This document shows, one piece after another, positions 1-8,185 of a stretch of DNA of 64,000 bases (position 1 is the stretch's first letter; the number at the start of each line of letters is the position of its first letter). Below the pieces are notes generated by a model that saw nothing but the letters and a program-made list of their open reading frames with translations, had not been told where the DNA came from and did no database searches. Origin of the DNA: Actinoplanes sp. SE50/110 (GTDB taxonomy: Bacteria > Actinomycetota > Actinomycetes > Mycobacteriales > Micromonosporaceae). The position numbers and the translations under genes were made by a program. The DNA is taken from positions 503,501 through 567,500 of the forward strand of contig NZ_LT827010.1 in assembly GCF_900119315.1 (NCBI RefSeq), read 5' to 3'.

Positions 1-181
1 GGGGCACGGTGGTCAGGGCGGCGGCGACGTCCGGGACCCGGTGGTCCTCGACGTCGCCGAGGAAGGCCAGCGTCACATGCCATTTTGACGGCCGCGTGTA
101 ACGGGCGTCCGGCGGCAGTCGGCGGAGCAGGTCGTCCCGGGCCGGCGGCGGCGGGAAGACGGCTACGAAAAGGCGGGTCAG
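1..181 (-). CDS. thpR: RNA 2',3'-cyclic phosphodiesterase (ThpR/LigT family), N-terminal part
   Basis: The reverse strand reads in frame for 60 codons to the window edge. It begins LTRLFVAVFPPPPARDDLL and contains KWHVTLAFLGD. RLFVA(V/L)xPP at the N-terminus and the first HxTx motif (HVTL) are hallmarks of the 2H phosphoesterase family that opens RNA 2',3'-cyclic phosphates. The second HxTx motif would lie beyond the window. The start is uncertain: no ATG or GTG sits just ahead of the conserved RLFVA, so I placed it at a CTG at 181. A start further upstream in the same frame would add a run of Arg/Ser-rich residues. The short length of each gene boundary here makes the call rest on the two motifs alone. 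Confidence 0.72.
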   Translation of the reverse strand, partial: MTRLFVAVFPPPPARDDLLRRLPPDARYTRPSKWHVTLAFLGDVEDHRVPDVAAALTTVP

Positions 182-608
182 GGCGAACCTCGAACGGGTA
201 GCGGAGCGGCGTGTGACATCAGGACGACGCGGCGTCGGCCACAGGGAAACGTGGCAGAGCGGCGGGAGGAACAGCAGGGCGACGGTGACAGGGGGAGCGG
301 CGGGGAGGAACAGCAGGGCAACGCTGACAAGGGGGAGCGGCAGGGCGGCGGGGAGGAACAGCAGAGCGACGGCGTTCGGGAACGCGATGGAGCGATGCCG
401 CCCCGGCGAGTCGGTGGACCGGCGGCGCCAGGGGGTGGGTCGATGTGGGGCCGGGGAGAGCGGAAGGCTCGGCGACGCGGCCGCGGGAAGGTGATGCGGG
501 AGGTGCGGGGCGGCCGCCGGAGTGATGCGGGAAGCTGCGGGGCGGCCGCGGGGAGTGATGCGGGAGGGTGCGGGCGGCCGCGCCGAGGGGCGCGGCCGGG
601 CCACGGGG
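182..608. repeat. Intergenic spacer with two families of imperfect direct repeats
   Basis: I see no credible gene in this spacer between sepH and the thpR start. Three imperfect copies of a unit built around GGAGGAACAGCAGGGC begin near 261, 299 and 347. Three copies of a second unit, GTGATGCGGGA followed by a GCGGCCGC block, begin near 491, 522 and 555. Unit lengths are about 38-48 bp and 30-33 bp. The open frames that cross the region are Arg/Gly-rich and shift with the repeats, as expected of non-coding GC-rich DNA. Confidence 0.7.
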
Positions 609-1685
609 TCAGGAGGACTCGCGGGCCGCGGGGCCGCCGCCGAACAGGACATCGTCCCAGCTCGGGAGGCGCTTGCGGGGCTTGTTCTCCTCGGTTTCGG
701 TGCCGGGCTGGGTGGTCTGGCCGACGGTGCGCCGGGGGCGCAGGACAGCCAGGGACGGGACCGCCGGGACCTCTTTGGGGAGGTCGGAGTCGTCGTCGAA
801 GGCGGAGCCGGAACCGCCGCCGAGCAGTGCGGCGGCGCCGCCGGCGACCGGGCGGCGGGCGGCCGGGGAGACCGGCTCCAGGCCGCGGCCGGAGGAGCCC
901 TCCAGCGGGCGGTCGAGGGAGGCGAGCAGCGCGTCGCGGCCGGCGCGGATCGGGTCGCGGGTGGGGCGGGTGGTGTCCCGGCCGGGGCGGGCCGGTGCGT
1001 CGGCGGCGGGCAGGCCGTGGCCGCCGCGGGTGGGCTCGGCGCTGCGGGCCGGGCCGGGCAGGCCGTGGCCACCGCGCTCGGGGACCGGGTCCTGGCCGAG
1101 GATCTGGGTGGGGCGCTCGGCGCACAGGTACTGCGCCATGTCGTCGTGCGGGGAGACGACCTGGCGGCCCTTGTCGAGGTCCCAGATGGCCTGGGCGGTG
1201 GCTTTGCCGGACGGCCAGGTGGCGACGATCCGCCAGGTGCCGTCCTCGCGCCGGAACGCGTCCCAGGAGATCTTCTCGGTGTCGATGCCGTGCTGGGCGA
1301 GCCGGCTGTCGACGACCTCGGCCAGGGGCTGGCCGGAGTCGGACGTCTTCAGCCGGGTGCGCCGGGCGTGCTGGGCCAGCATGGCGCGCTCCTGCAGCAC
1401 CGGGCCGGCGTAGCGGAGGACCCGGTCGACGGGGACGCCGGCCACCCGGGCGACGTCCTCGGCGGACTCGCCGGAGCGGATCCGGGCCTGGATGTCCCGC
1501 GGGGACAGTGAGGCCTGGACGTCCGGGGCGAGCACCGCGACCGCCGTGCTCGGCGGTGCGGGGCTGTCGGTGAGGACCCCGGCAACCCGGTCGTCGAGGG
1601 GCAGCGCCAGCAGGCGGCCCACCTCGTCGGCGAGCACGAGGGCCTGTCCATCCTCGGAGAGGGCGACGAAGCGTACCGGCCGCAT
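609..1685 (-). CDS. sepH: Septation protein SepH (DUF3071)
   Basis: The 358-residue protein opens MRPVRFVALSEDGQALVLAD, the conserved start of the DUF3071/SepH family. SepH is an actinobacterial cell-division protein that stimulates FtsZ assembly. A helix-turn-helix-like stretch lies at about residues 60-100 (from SLSPRDIQ to GPVLQER). The conserved domain runs to about residue 170, and the rest is Pro/Arg/Gly-rich and probably disordered, as in other SepH proteins. The start is supported by GGAGG six bases before ATG. It is transcribed in the same direction as serC but with a 217-bp gap, so a promoter of its own is likely. Confidence in the family is high; its role here is inferred from the family. 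Confidence 0.93.
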   Translation of the reverse strand: MRPVRFVALSEDGQALVLADEVGRLLALPLDDRVAGVLTDSPAPPSTAVAVLAPDVQASLSPRDIQARIRSGESAEDVARVAGVPVDRVLRYAGPVLQERAMLAQHARRTRLKTSDSGQPLAEVVDSRLAQHGIDTEKISWDAFRREDGTWRIVATWPSGKATAQAIWDLDKGRQVVSPHDDMAQYLCAERPTQILGQDPVPERGGHGLPGPARSAEPTRGGHGLPAADAPARPGRDTTRPTRDPIRAGRDALLASLDRPLEGSSGRGLEPVSPAARRPVAGGAAALLGGGSGSAFDDDSDLPKEVPAVPSLAVLRPRRTVGQTTQPGTETEENKPRKRLPSWDDVLFGGGPAARESS

Positions 1686-1810
1686 GCGTTGCCTCCGTCT
1701 CGTCGCGTTGGCCTGTGCTCCCGAGAGTCAGTCACCCGGGCGCGTTTCGGAACACGGTACGCGCCCCGGTCACTCCTTGGGGGTAAGCCACGCCGTCAAA
1801 CTGGCTGACC

Positions 1811-1838
1811 AGCGAAGATGATCTTCAAATTCTTCGCT
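1811..1838. promoter_or_regulatory. Inverted repeat between serC and sepH
   Basis: AGCGAAGA (1811-1818) and TCTTCGCT (1831-1838) are perfect complements 12 bp apart. A second overlapping dyad, GAAGATGATCTTC, occupies 1814-1826. No T-run follows on either strand, so a Rho-independent terminator is not clear-cut. An operator in front of sepH is the alternative. The rest of the 1686-1902 gap shows nothing I can name. Confidence 0.35.
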
Positions 1839-1902
1839 ACCCCCATTGGTACGGACTATGCCTCGCTGATCGCAATGAGCCAAGTCACCGGGCGGGTATC
1901 TG

Positions 1903-3027
1903 TCAGAGCCGTTCCACCACGTAGTCGATGCAGCTGGTCAGGGCGGTGACGTCGGTCGGGTCGACGGTCGGGTAGAGGGCGATCCGCAGCTGGTTGCGGC
2001 CCAGCTTGCGGTACGGCTCGGTGTCCACGATGTCGTTGGCGCGCAGCACCTTGGCGATCGTGGCGGCGTCCACCCCGTCGGTGAAGTCGATCGTGGCGAC
2101 CGCCGCGGAGCGCAGTGCCGGATCGGTCACGAACGGCTCGGCGTACGACGACCGGTCGGCCCAGCCGTAGATCGCCGCGGCGCTCTCCGCGCTGCGTTTG
2201 ACCGCCCAGGACAGGCCGCCCTGTGCGTTCATCCAGTCCAGCTGCTCGGCCGCCAGGAAGACGGTGGCCAGCGCGGGCGTGTTGTACGTCTGGTCCAGGC
2301 GGGACTGCTCGATCGCGGTGACCAGGTCGAGGAACTGCGGGATGTACCGCTTCGAGGCCTTGATCTCGAAGGCCCGCTCGATCGCGGCCGGGGACATCAG
2401 GGCCAGCCAGAGCCCGCCGTCCGAGCCGAGCGCCTTCTGCGGGGCCAGGTAGTAGACGTCGGTCTCGCGCAGGTCGACGTCGAGGCTGCCGCCGCCGGAC
2501 GTGGCGTCGGTGAGCAGCAGCGCGCCCGGGTCGGCGCCCGCGACCCGGCGGACCGGCACGGAAACCCCGGTGGAGGTCTCGTTCTGCACGGTGGCGTAGA
2601 CGTCGACGCCGGCCTCGGCGGTCAGGAACGCGGCCTGCCCGCCCGGGGCCCGGTGCACGGTGGGCTGAGCCAGGAACGGTGCGTCGGTGACCGCCTGCAC
2701 GAACTTGGCGCCGAACTCGCCGAACTCGGCGAACTGCGCCCGGTCCCGGACCAGGCCGAAGGTGGCGATCTCCCAGAACGCGCTGGTGCCGCCGTTGGCC
2801 AGGACCACCTCGTACCCCTCGGGCATCGAGAAGAACTCGGCGAGCCCGCGGCGCAGCCGGGCGACCTGGTCCTTGACCGTCCGCTGCCGGTGGGAGGTGC
2901 CCATGAAGGTGCGGGACACCGCGGAGAGCGCCTCGACACCCTCCGGCCGGACCTTGCTCGGCCCGGAGCCGAAGCGGCCGTCGACGGGTTTGATCGTGTC
3001 GGGGATCCGGATGTCAGCCACGATCAC
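1903..3027 (-). CDS. serC: Phosphoserine aminotransferase, actinobacterial type
   Basis: The 374-residue protein catalyses 3-phosphohydroxypyruvate plus glutamate to phosphoserine, the second step of serine biosynthesis. It matches the mycobacterial/actinobacterial SerC branch: FGSGPSKVRPE near the N-terminus, TFMGTSHRQ at about 40-48, Asp174 in TDATSGG, and the PLP lysine at about 198 in LAPQKALGSDGG. The GTG start overlaps the TGA of the upstream citrate synthase (GTGA), implying translational coupling. A second in-frame GTG two codons later (MADIRIPD) is equally possible. Length and motifs are normal for the family. Confidence 0.95.
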   Translation of the reverse strand: MIVADIRIPDTIKPVDGRFGSGPSKVRPEGVEALSAVSRTFMGTSHRQRTVKDQVARLRRGLAEFFSMPEGYEVVLANGGTSAFWEIATFGLVRDRAQFAEFGEFGAKFVQAVTDAPFLAQPTVHRAPGGQAAFLTAEAGVDVYATVQNETSTGVSVPVRRVAGADPGALLLTDATSGGGSLDVDLRETDVYYLAPQKALGSDGGLWLALMSPAAIERAFEIKASKRYIPQFLDLVTAIEQSRLDQTYNTPALATVFLAAEQLDWMNAQGGLSWAVKRSAESAAAIYGWADRSSYAEPFVTDPALRSAAVATIDFTDGVDAATIAKVLRANDIVDTEPYRKLGRNQLRIALYPTVDPTDVTALTSCIDYVVERL

Positions 3028-4169
3028 ACATTATGCGTGAGTTGGGACCAGCCCTCGACCTCGGAAGGCCGGCGCGGCTCCGGGCCGACGTAGCGCAGGC
3101 CGGGGCGCAGGATCCGGCCGAGCTTCTTCTGCTCCAGGATGTGCGCGCTCCAGCCGGCCACCCGGGCGCAGGTGAACATCGAGGTGAACATGTGCACCGG
3201 CACCTCGGCGAAGTCGAGCACCACGGCGGACCAGAAGTCCACGTTCGTCCACAGCTCGCACTTCGGCTTGCGTTCCCGCAGCTCGGTCAGCGCGGCCGCC
3301 TCCAGCGCGGCGGCCACCTCGAAGCGCGGCGCGCCGAGCTCCTTGGCGATCCGGCGCAGCACCCGGGCCCGCGGGTCCTCGGCGCGGTAGACCCGGTGAC
3401 CGAAACCCATCAGCCGGTCGCCGCGGTCCAGCACATCCTTCACATAGCCCTCGGCGTCGCCGCTGCGCTCGACCGCCTCCAGCATGTGCAGCACCCGGGT
3501 GGGCGCCCCGCCGTGCAGCGGGCCGGAGAGCGCGCCGATCCCGGAGGAGATGCAGGCGGCCACGTCGGCGCCGGTGGAGGCGACGATCCGGGTGGTGAAG
3601 GTGGAGGCGTTGAGCCCGTGCTCGGCGGCCGAGATGAAGTACGCGTCGACGGCTTTGACGTGCCGCGGGTCGGGCTCGCCGCGCCACCGGCGCATGAACC
3701 GCTCCACGATGGTCTCGGCCTTGTCGATGTCCTTCTGCGGGACGGCCGGCAGCCCCAGCCCGCGGGCCGCCTGGGCGACGAACGAGAGCGCGGTCACCGA
3801 GACCCGGGCCAGGTCCCGGCGGGCCCGCTCGTCGGTGATGTCGAGCAGCTGGTCGAGCCCCCAGTACGGGGCCAGCATGGCGACCGCGGACTGCACGTCG
3901 ACCCGGATGTCGCCGGAGTGCACCGGCACCGGGAACGGCTCGGCCGGCGGCAGCCCGGGTCCGAACCGGCCGTCCACCAGCAGACCCCAGACGTTGCCGA
4001 AGGAGACCTGGCCGATCAGATCCTCGATGTCGACGCCGCGATACCGCAGTGCGCCACCGTCCCGGTCGGGCTCGGCGATCTCGGTCTCGAACGCGATGAC
4101 GCCCTCGAGTCCCGGCTTGAAGTCGGACACGGCGCTCCCTGGGAGACGTGGCTGCGGTGAGTGATTCAT
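3024..4169 (-). CDS. citA: Citrate synthase 2 (CitA-like)
   Basis: Condenses acetyl-CoA and oxaloacetate to citrate. With the ATG at 4169 the protein is 381 residues, close to mycobacterial CitA, and it carries the three catalytic residues in their usual settings: His219 in GPLHGGAP, His258 in GFGHRVYRAEDPRA and Asp311 in TNVDFW. The phrase PDRDGGALRYRGVDIEDL is typical of this clade. Two starts are possible: ATG 4169 preceded by GGGAGG, or GTG 4130 (VSDFKPGLEG) preceded by AGGGAG. The second matches the shorter family N-terminus. The gene is divergent from pdxH and overlaps serC by four bases. Confidence 0.93.
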   Translation of the reverse strand: MNHSPQPRLPGSAVSDFKPGLEGVIAFETEIAEPDRDGGALRYRGVDIEDLIGQVSFGNVWGLLVDGRFGPGLPPAEPFPVPVHSGDIRVDVQSAVAMLAPYWGLDQLLDITDERARRDLARVSVTALSFVAQAARGLGLPAVPQKDIDKAETIVERFMRRWRGEPDPRHVKAVDAYFISAAEHGLNASTFTTRIVASTGADVAACISSGIGALSGPLHGGAPTRVLHMLEAVERSGDAEGYVKDVLDRGDRLMGFGHRVYRAEDPRARVLRRIAKELGAPRFEVAAALEAAALTELRERKPKCELWTNVDFWSAVVLDFAEVPVHMFTSMFTCARVAGWSAHILEQKKLGRILRPGLRYVGPEPRRPSEVEGWSQLTHNV

Positions 4170-4295
4170 CCTGCCTCCCGGGTAACGGCCCGGTCGACCC
4201 GTGGCGATTGTGCTCTCGGTGACACCCATCCTGGTTCACCTGACACCGGACGGTCGCCGTCTTACCGTCGTTGCAGCCGAAAGGAAGTACCCCCG

Positions 4296-4970
4296 ATGTC
4301 TGCCGATCCGCCGTCCCCCGCGGGGATGCGCCGTGACTACACCGAGCACCCGCCGCTGCTGGAGGGCTCCCTGGCCGGGCACTGGAGCGACCAGTTCGCC
4401 GCCTGGTTCGCCGACGCGACCGCGGCCGGGCTGCCCGAGCCGAACGCGATGATCGTGGCCACGGCGGATGCCCAGGGGCGCCCGTCGGCCCGGACAGTGC
4501 TGCTCAAGGGGTACGACTCGACCGGTTTTGTGTTTTTCACGAACTATGAGTCGCGCAAGGGCTCGGACGTGCGGCACAACCCGTACACAAGCGTCGTTTT
4601 TCCCTGGTTTGCGATGCAACGCCAGGTGATCGTGACCGGGGCGGTGGAACGCGTCTCCCGCGCCGAGACCGAGGAGTATTTCGCCTCCCGTCCGCGCGGC
4701 TCCCAGCTCGGCGCGTGGGCCAGCCCGCAGTCGCGGGTGCTGCCCGGCCCGGAGGCGATCGACGCGCGCCTGGCCGAGGTGATCGAGCGGTTCGGCGACG
4801 GTCCGGTGCCGCCCCCGCCGCACTGGGGTGGTCTGCGGGTGCTGCCCGAGACCGTGGAGTTCTGGCAGGGACGCAGCAGTCGCCTGCACGACCGGCTGCG
4901 GTATCGCGCAGTCGGCGAGAACCGGAGCGCCGTCGAGCGGGACTGGATCGTGGAGAGGCTGGCCCCGTGA
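4296..4970 (+). CDS. pdxH: Pyridoxamine 5'-phosphate oxidase
   Basis: FMN-dependent oxidase that makes pyridoxal 5'-phosphate from PNP or PMP. The 224-residue protein has the family layout: RRDYTEHPPLLE near the N-terminus, FMN/substrate-binding segments RPSARTVLLKGYD and FFTNYESRKG, FPWFAMQRQV, and the C-terminal WQGRSSRLHDRLRYR followed by ERLAP, which contains the substrate-binding arginines. AAGGAAG about ten bases before ATG 4296 supports the start. PLP made here is the cofactor of the neighbouring SerC. The 126-bp divergent gap to citA must carry both promoters. Confidence 0.96.
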   Translation: MSADPPSPAGMRRDYTEHPPLLEGSLAGHWSDQFAAWFADATAAGLPEPNAMIVATADAQGRPSARTVLLKGYDSTGFVFFTNYESRKGSDVRHNPYTSVVFPWFAMQRQVIVTGAVERVSRAETEEYFASRPRGSQLGAWASPQSRVLPGPEAIDARLAEVIERFGDGPVPPPPHWGGLRVLPETVEFWQGRSSRLHDRLRYRAVGENRSAVERDWIVERLAP

Positions 4971-6259
4971 GCGTGGTCGAGGAGAAGTCGAAACGCTCCT
5001 GGATGATCGACACCACACCGCTGCGGGTGACGTCGTTCCGCCGGATGTGGGTCGGCAACGGCGCGTCGTTCTTCGGTTTCCAGTTCACCGCGGTGGCCGT
5101 GCCGGTGCAGATGTTCGCGATCACGCACTCGTCGTTCTGGGTCGGCCTGCTCGGCGTCGCCGGCCTGGTCCCGCTGCTGATCTTCGGCCTCTGGGGCGGC
5201 GCCATCGCCGACGTGGTCGACCGGCGGCGCCTGCTGCTGACCAGCTCCGCGCTCACCTGGGTGGTCACTCTGGGCCTGCTGGCGCAGGCGATCGCGGGGG
5301 TACGAAGTGAGCACCTGCTCCTGGCGCTCACCGCGGTGCAGTCGATCGGGTTCGCGATCAGCTCGCCGGCCCGGCAGTCGATCATCCCGCGCATCGTCCC
5401 CGCCGAGATGGTGCCCGCGGCGAACACGCTGAACTACACCACCACGACGGCCGGTGGGGTGCTCGGCCCGCTGGCCGCGGGCCTGATCATGGGGATCTGG
5501 TCGACCGGCACCGGGGTGGCCGTGGCGTACGCGGTCGACGCCCTGCTCTTCACCGTCACCTTCTGGGCCACCTGGCGGCTGCCGGCCATCCCGCCGATCG
5601 AGCCGGACGACGCCGGGGAGAAGCCCACGGCCGGCCTCCGCGGCATCGTGGCCGGCCTGCGCTTCCTGGTCACCCAGCCGGTGCTGCTGCTGTCCTTCGG
5701 CATCGACCTGATCGCGATGGTCTTCGCGATGCCGCGGGCGCTGTTCCCGGCGGTGGCCGAGACCCGGTTCGGCGACAGCTCGGCGGTCGGCTGGCTGTTC
5801 AGCGCGATCGCGATCGGCTCGGTGCTGGCCGGGTTCACCTCCGGCTGGATCAGCCGGGTCCGCCGCCAGGGTGTCGCGCTGACCGCCGCGGTGGTCGGCT
5901 GGGGCATCGCGATCGCCCTGTCCGGCCTGGCCCACCAGCTCTGGCTGGCGGTTCTGCTGCTCGCCGTGGCCGGCGCGGCCGACCTGGTCAGCGCGGTCTA
6001 CCGGCAGACGATCATGCAGACCTTCGCGCCGGACCGGCTGCGCGGCCGGCTGCAGGGCGTGTTCACCGTGGTGGTGGCCGGCGGTCCCCGGCTGGGTGAC
6101 CTGCGGGCCGGTGCCACCGCCCAGTTCACCTCGGTGACCACCTCCTGGGTGGCCGGCGGGGTGCTCGCCGCGGTGCTGGCCGTGGGCCTGGCGCTGGCCT
6201 TCCCGGCGCTGCTGCGATACCGGCCCGTCCCGGATCCCGTGGCCGACCCCGAACGATAG
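4967..6259 (+). CDS. MFS transporter (MFS_3/EntS-like)
   Basis: A 430-residue integral membrane protein with about 12 predicted hydrophobic helices. FRRMWVGNGASFFGFQFTAV is the usual first helix of the MFS_3 family, which includes enterobactin exporter EntS, and DVVDRRRLLL is the loop 2-3 motif. The GTG at 4967 overlaps the pdxH TGA (GTGA), so the two are probably translated together. The substrate cannot be read from sequence. Downstream galM follows after 10 bp but has its own promoter-like hexamer at the stop codon. Confidence 0.85.
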   Translation: MSVVEEKSKRSWMIDTTPLRVTSFRRMWVGNGASFFGFQFTAVAVPVQMFAITHSSFWVGLLGVAGLVPLLIFGLWGGAIADVVDRRRLLLTSSALTWVVTLGLLAQAIAGVRSEHLLLALTAVQSIGFAISSPARQSIIPRIVPAEMVPAANTLNYTTTTAGGVLGPLAAGLIMGIWSTGTGVAVAYAVDALLFTVTFWATWRLPAIPPIEPDDAGEKPTAGLRGIVAGLRFLVTQPVLLLSFGIDLIAMVFAMPRALFPAVAETRFGDSSAVGWLFSAIAIGSVLAGFTSGWISRVRRQGVALTAAVVGWGIAIALSGLAHQLWLAVLLLAVAGAADLVSAVYRQTIMQTFAPDRLRGRLQGVFTVVVAGGPRLGDLRAGATAQFTSVTTSWVAGGVLAAVLAVGLALAFPALLRYRPVPDPVADPER

Positions 6260-6262
6260 TGT
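6257..6262 (+). promoter_or_regulatory. -10-like hexamer for leaderless galM
   Basis: TAGTGT ends seven bases before the galM ATG at 6270, and no Shine-Dalgarno sequence is present in CGCGGGT. The hexamer overlaps the stop codon of the upstream MFS gene. This spacing fits a leaderless transcript starting at or near the ATG. Confidence 0.45.
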
Positions 6263-6269
6263 CGCGGGT

Positions 6270-7187
6270 ATGACAGAGACAGCCGCGAAATCCGGGGTCC
6301 AGTGGTCGATCGAGGCGGATGGCCGGCGCGCCGTCCTGGCCGAGGTCGGAGGCACGCTGCGCAGTTTCTCGTCGGGCGGGGTGGAGCTGCTGGACGGCTT
6401 CTCCGTCGACGAGATCTCCCCGGGTTCCGCCGGCCAGATCCTCGCGCCCTGGCCGAACCGGATCCGGGACGGGCGCTACACCTTCGGCGAGCAGACCTAC
6501 CAGCTGGCGCTCACCGAGCCGGCCCGGCACAACGCCATCCATGGCCTGGTCAACTGGGCGCGCTGGCGGGCCACCGAGCACACCGCCTCGGCCGTCACCC
6601 TGGAATACGACCTGCCCGCCCAGGTCGGCTACCCGTGGCCGCTCACCCTGCGGACCCGCTGGTCGGTGTCGGCCGAGGGGCTGCGCTGCGCGCAGGAGGT
6701 GGTGAACACCGGCGACGCCGCCGCGCCGTGGGGCTACTCCGTGCACCCGTACCTGCGCCTGCCCGGCGTCAGCGTCGAGGACACCGTGCTCACCGTGCCG
6801 GCCCGGACCAGGATCCTGGCCGACAACCGGCTGCTGCCGCTCGGCGCGGTCAAGGTGGCCGGCACCGAGTTCGACTACGCCGAGCCGCGCCGGATCGGCA
6901 CCGCGATCCTGGACACCACGTTCGGCGACATCGACTTCGGCCCGGACGGGCTGACCGAGGTGGTCCTGGCCGACCCGTCGTCGGACGCGAAGATCGTGGT
7001 CTGGGCCGACGAGAAGTTCAAGTACTGGCAGGTCTTCTCCGGTGACACGCTGCACGGCGAGCGGCACCGCCGGTCCGTCGCGGTGGAGCCGATGACCTGC
7101 CCGCCGGACGCGTTCCGCTCCGGCCGCGACCTGGTCACGCTGGCGCCGGGGGAGACCTGGACCACCGCGTGGGGGATCCGCGCCTGA
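6270..7187 (+). CDS. galM: Aldose 1-epimerase family protein
   Basis: The 305-residue protein has the galactose-mutarotase fold signatures: PWPNRIRDGRYTF near 60-72, the catalytic acid His at about 91 in HNAIHGL, a second His at about 159 in SVHPYLRL, and the catalytic base Glu at about 273 in VAVEPMTCPPDAF. It interconverts alpha and beta anomers of an aldose or a related sugar. Its exact sugar cannot be told. Its TGA overlaps the ATG of the nitroreductase gene (TGATG), suggesting coupled translation. Confidence 0.9.
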   Translation: MTETAAKSGVQWSIEADGRRAVLAEVGGTLRSFSSGGVELLDGFSVDEISPGSAGQILAPWPNRIRDGRYTFGEQTYQLALTEPARHNAIHGLVNWARWRATEHTASAVTLEYDLPAQVGYPWPLTLRTRWSVSAEGLRCAQEVVNTGDAAAPWGYSVHPYLRLPGVSVEDTVLTVPARTRILADNRLLPLGAVKVAGTEFDYAEPRRIGTAILDTTFGDIDFGPDGLTEVVLADPSSDAKIVVWADEKFKYWQVFSGDTLHGERHRRSVAVEPMTCPPDAFRSGRDLVTLAPGETWTTAWGIRA

Positions 7188-7810
7188 TGGAGTTCGACGA
7201 GGTGATCCGCCGGCGGCGGATGATCCGGGGGTACGACGTGTCGCGCCCCGTGCCGCCCGAACTGATCGACAAGATCGTCCGGCACGGGCTGCGGGCGCCG
7301 TCGGCCGGCTTCGCCCAGGGGTGGAGCTTCCTGGTCCTGTCCTCGCCGGACGACTGTGACCGCTTCTGGTCGGCGACCACTGTCGAGCAGCACACCGACG
7401 CCTGGCTCGCCCGGATGCGGACCGCCCCGCTGATCATCATCGCCCTGTCGAACAAGTCCGTTTATCTCGACCGGTATGCGGAAAGCGACAAGGGCTGGGC
7501 CGACCGGGACGAGTCCCGGTGGTCGGTGCCGTACTGGGACATCGACACCGGATTCGCCGCGCTGCTGATGCACCTGACCGCGGTGAACGAGGAACTCGCC
7601 TCCTGCTTCATCGGGCTGCCGGCGGCGAAGGTCGCCGACTTCCGGGCGGCGTTCGGGGTGCCGGACGAGTTCACCCCGGTGGGGGCGCTCACCGTCGGCT
7701 ATCCGGGGGACGACAAGAGGTCACCGTCACTCCGGCGCGGTCACCGTCCGGTGGACGAGGTAGTGCATCATGGCCGGTGGGCAGCGGGCGGCGGTTCGGG
7801 ACGCGGCTAG
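7187..7810 (+). CDS. Nitroreductase family protein
   Basis: A 207-residue flavoprotein of the FMN-dependent nitroreductase fold. MEFDEVIRRRRMIRGYDVSRPVP with the RRR-M-IR-Y pattern is the family N-terminal FMN-binding element, followed by GLRAPSAGFAQGWSFLVL, and WDIDTGFAALLMHLTAV supplies the central helix. The last 25 residues are Arg/Gly-rich and look unstructured. It overlaps galM by one base, which fixes the start at 7187 rather than an upstream codon. Physiological substrate unknown; oxidoreduction with NAD(P)H is the family activity. Confidence 0.85.
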   Translation: MEFDEVIRRRRMIRGYDVSRPVPPELIDKIVRHGLRAPSAGFAQGWSFLVLSSPDDCDRFWSATTVEQHTDAWLARMRTAPLIIIALSNKSVYLDRYAESDKGWADRDESRWSVPYWDIDTGFAALLMHLTAVNEELASCFIGLPAAKVADFRAAFGVPDEFTPVGALTVGYPGDDKRSPSLRRGHRPVDEVVHHGRWAAGGGSGRG

Positions 7811-7866
7811 GCTCGTACCAGCAATTCGTGTGTTTCTCGTTTTTTCAGCAGGGAGGGGCAGCCGCC

Positions 7867-8163
7867 GTGATCTTCAAAGCGGTCCGGGACGGGGCCCCGT
7901 ACCCTGATCACCACACCACGCTGAAAGCGTGGGCGGAGATCCCGCCGCGGCCGATCCGGCTCGCCGATCTGATCACCACGAAACGCGAGCTGGCGCTGGA
8001 CAAGCTGCTCGCCGAGGATTCGACGTTCTACGGAGATCTTTTCCCGCACGTCGTGGAGTATCAGGGCGCGCTGTATCTGGAGGACGGTCTGCACCGCGCA
8101 TTACGCGCCGCGCTCCAACAGCGCAATCAGATTCACGCTCGTGTATTGGTCGTGGAAGGCTGA
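7867..8163 (+). CDS. Conserved small actinobacterial protein, function unknown
   Basis: A 98-residue protein starting at GTG with a strong GGGAGGGG 10 bases upstream. The sequence (IFKAVRDGAPYPDH, LADLITTKRELALDKLLAEDS, FPHVVEYQGALYLEDGLHRA) matches a small protein I recognise as widely conserved in actinobacteria. Some databases label relatives as a VapB-type antitoxin, but no toxin gene lies next to it, so I do not adopt that name. It is soluble, with no membrane segment. It sits alone between the nitroreductase and an acyl-CoA dehydrogenase. Confidence 0.8.
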   Translation: MIFKAVRDGAPYPDHHTTLKAWAEIPPRPIRLADLITTKRELALDKLLAEDSTFYGDLFPHVVEYQGALYLEDGLHRALRAALQQRNQIHARVLVVEG

Positions 8164-8172
8164 CGCCTCCGT

Positions 8173-8178
8173 TACTTT
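8173..8178 (+). promoter_or_regulatory. -10-like hexamer for leaderless acyl-CoA dehydrogenase
   Basis: TACTTT ends seven bases before ATG 8186. The intervening GAAGTGC has no good Shine-Dalgarno match, consistent with leaderless translation. Confidence 0.4.
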
Positions 8179-8185
8179 GAAGTGC

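Noticed and set aside
7867..8163. Toxin-antitoxin module
   Set aside because: Relatives of this small protein are sometimes named VapB-like, but no toxin gene is adjacent.
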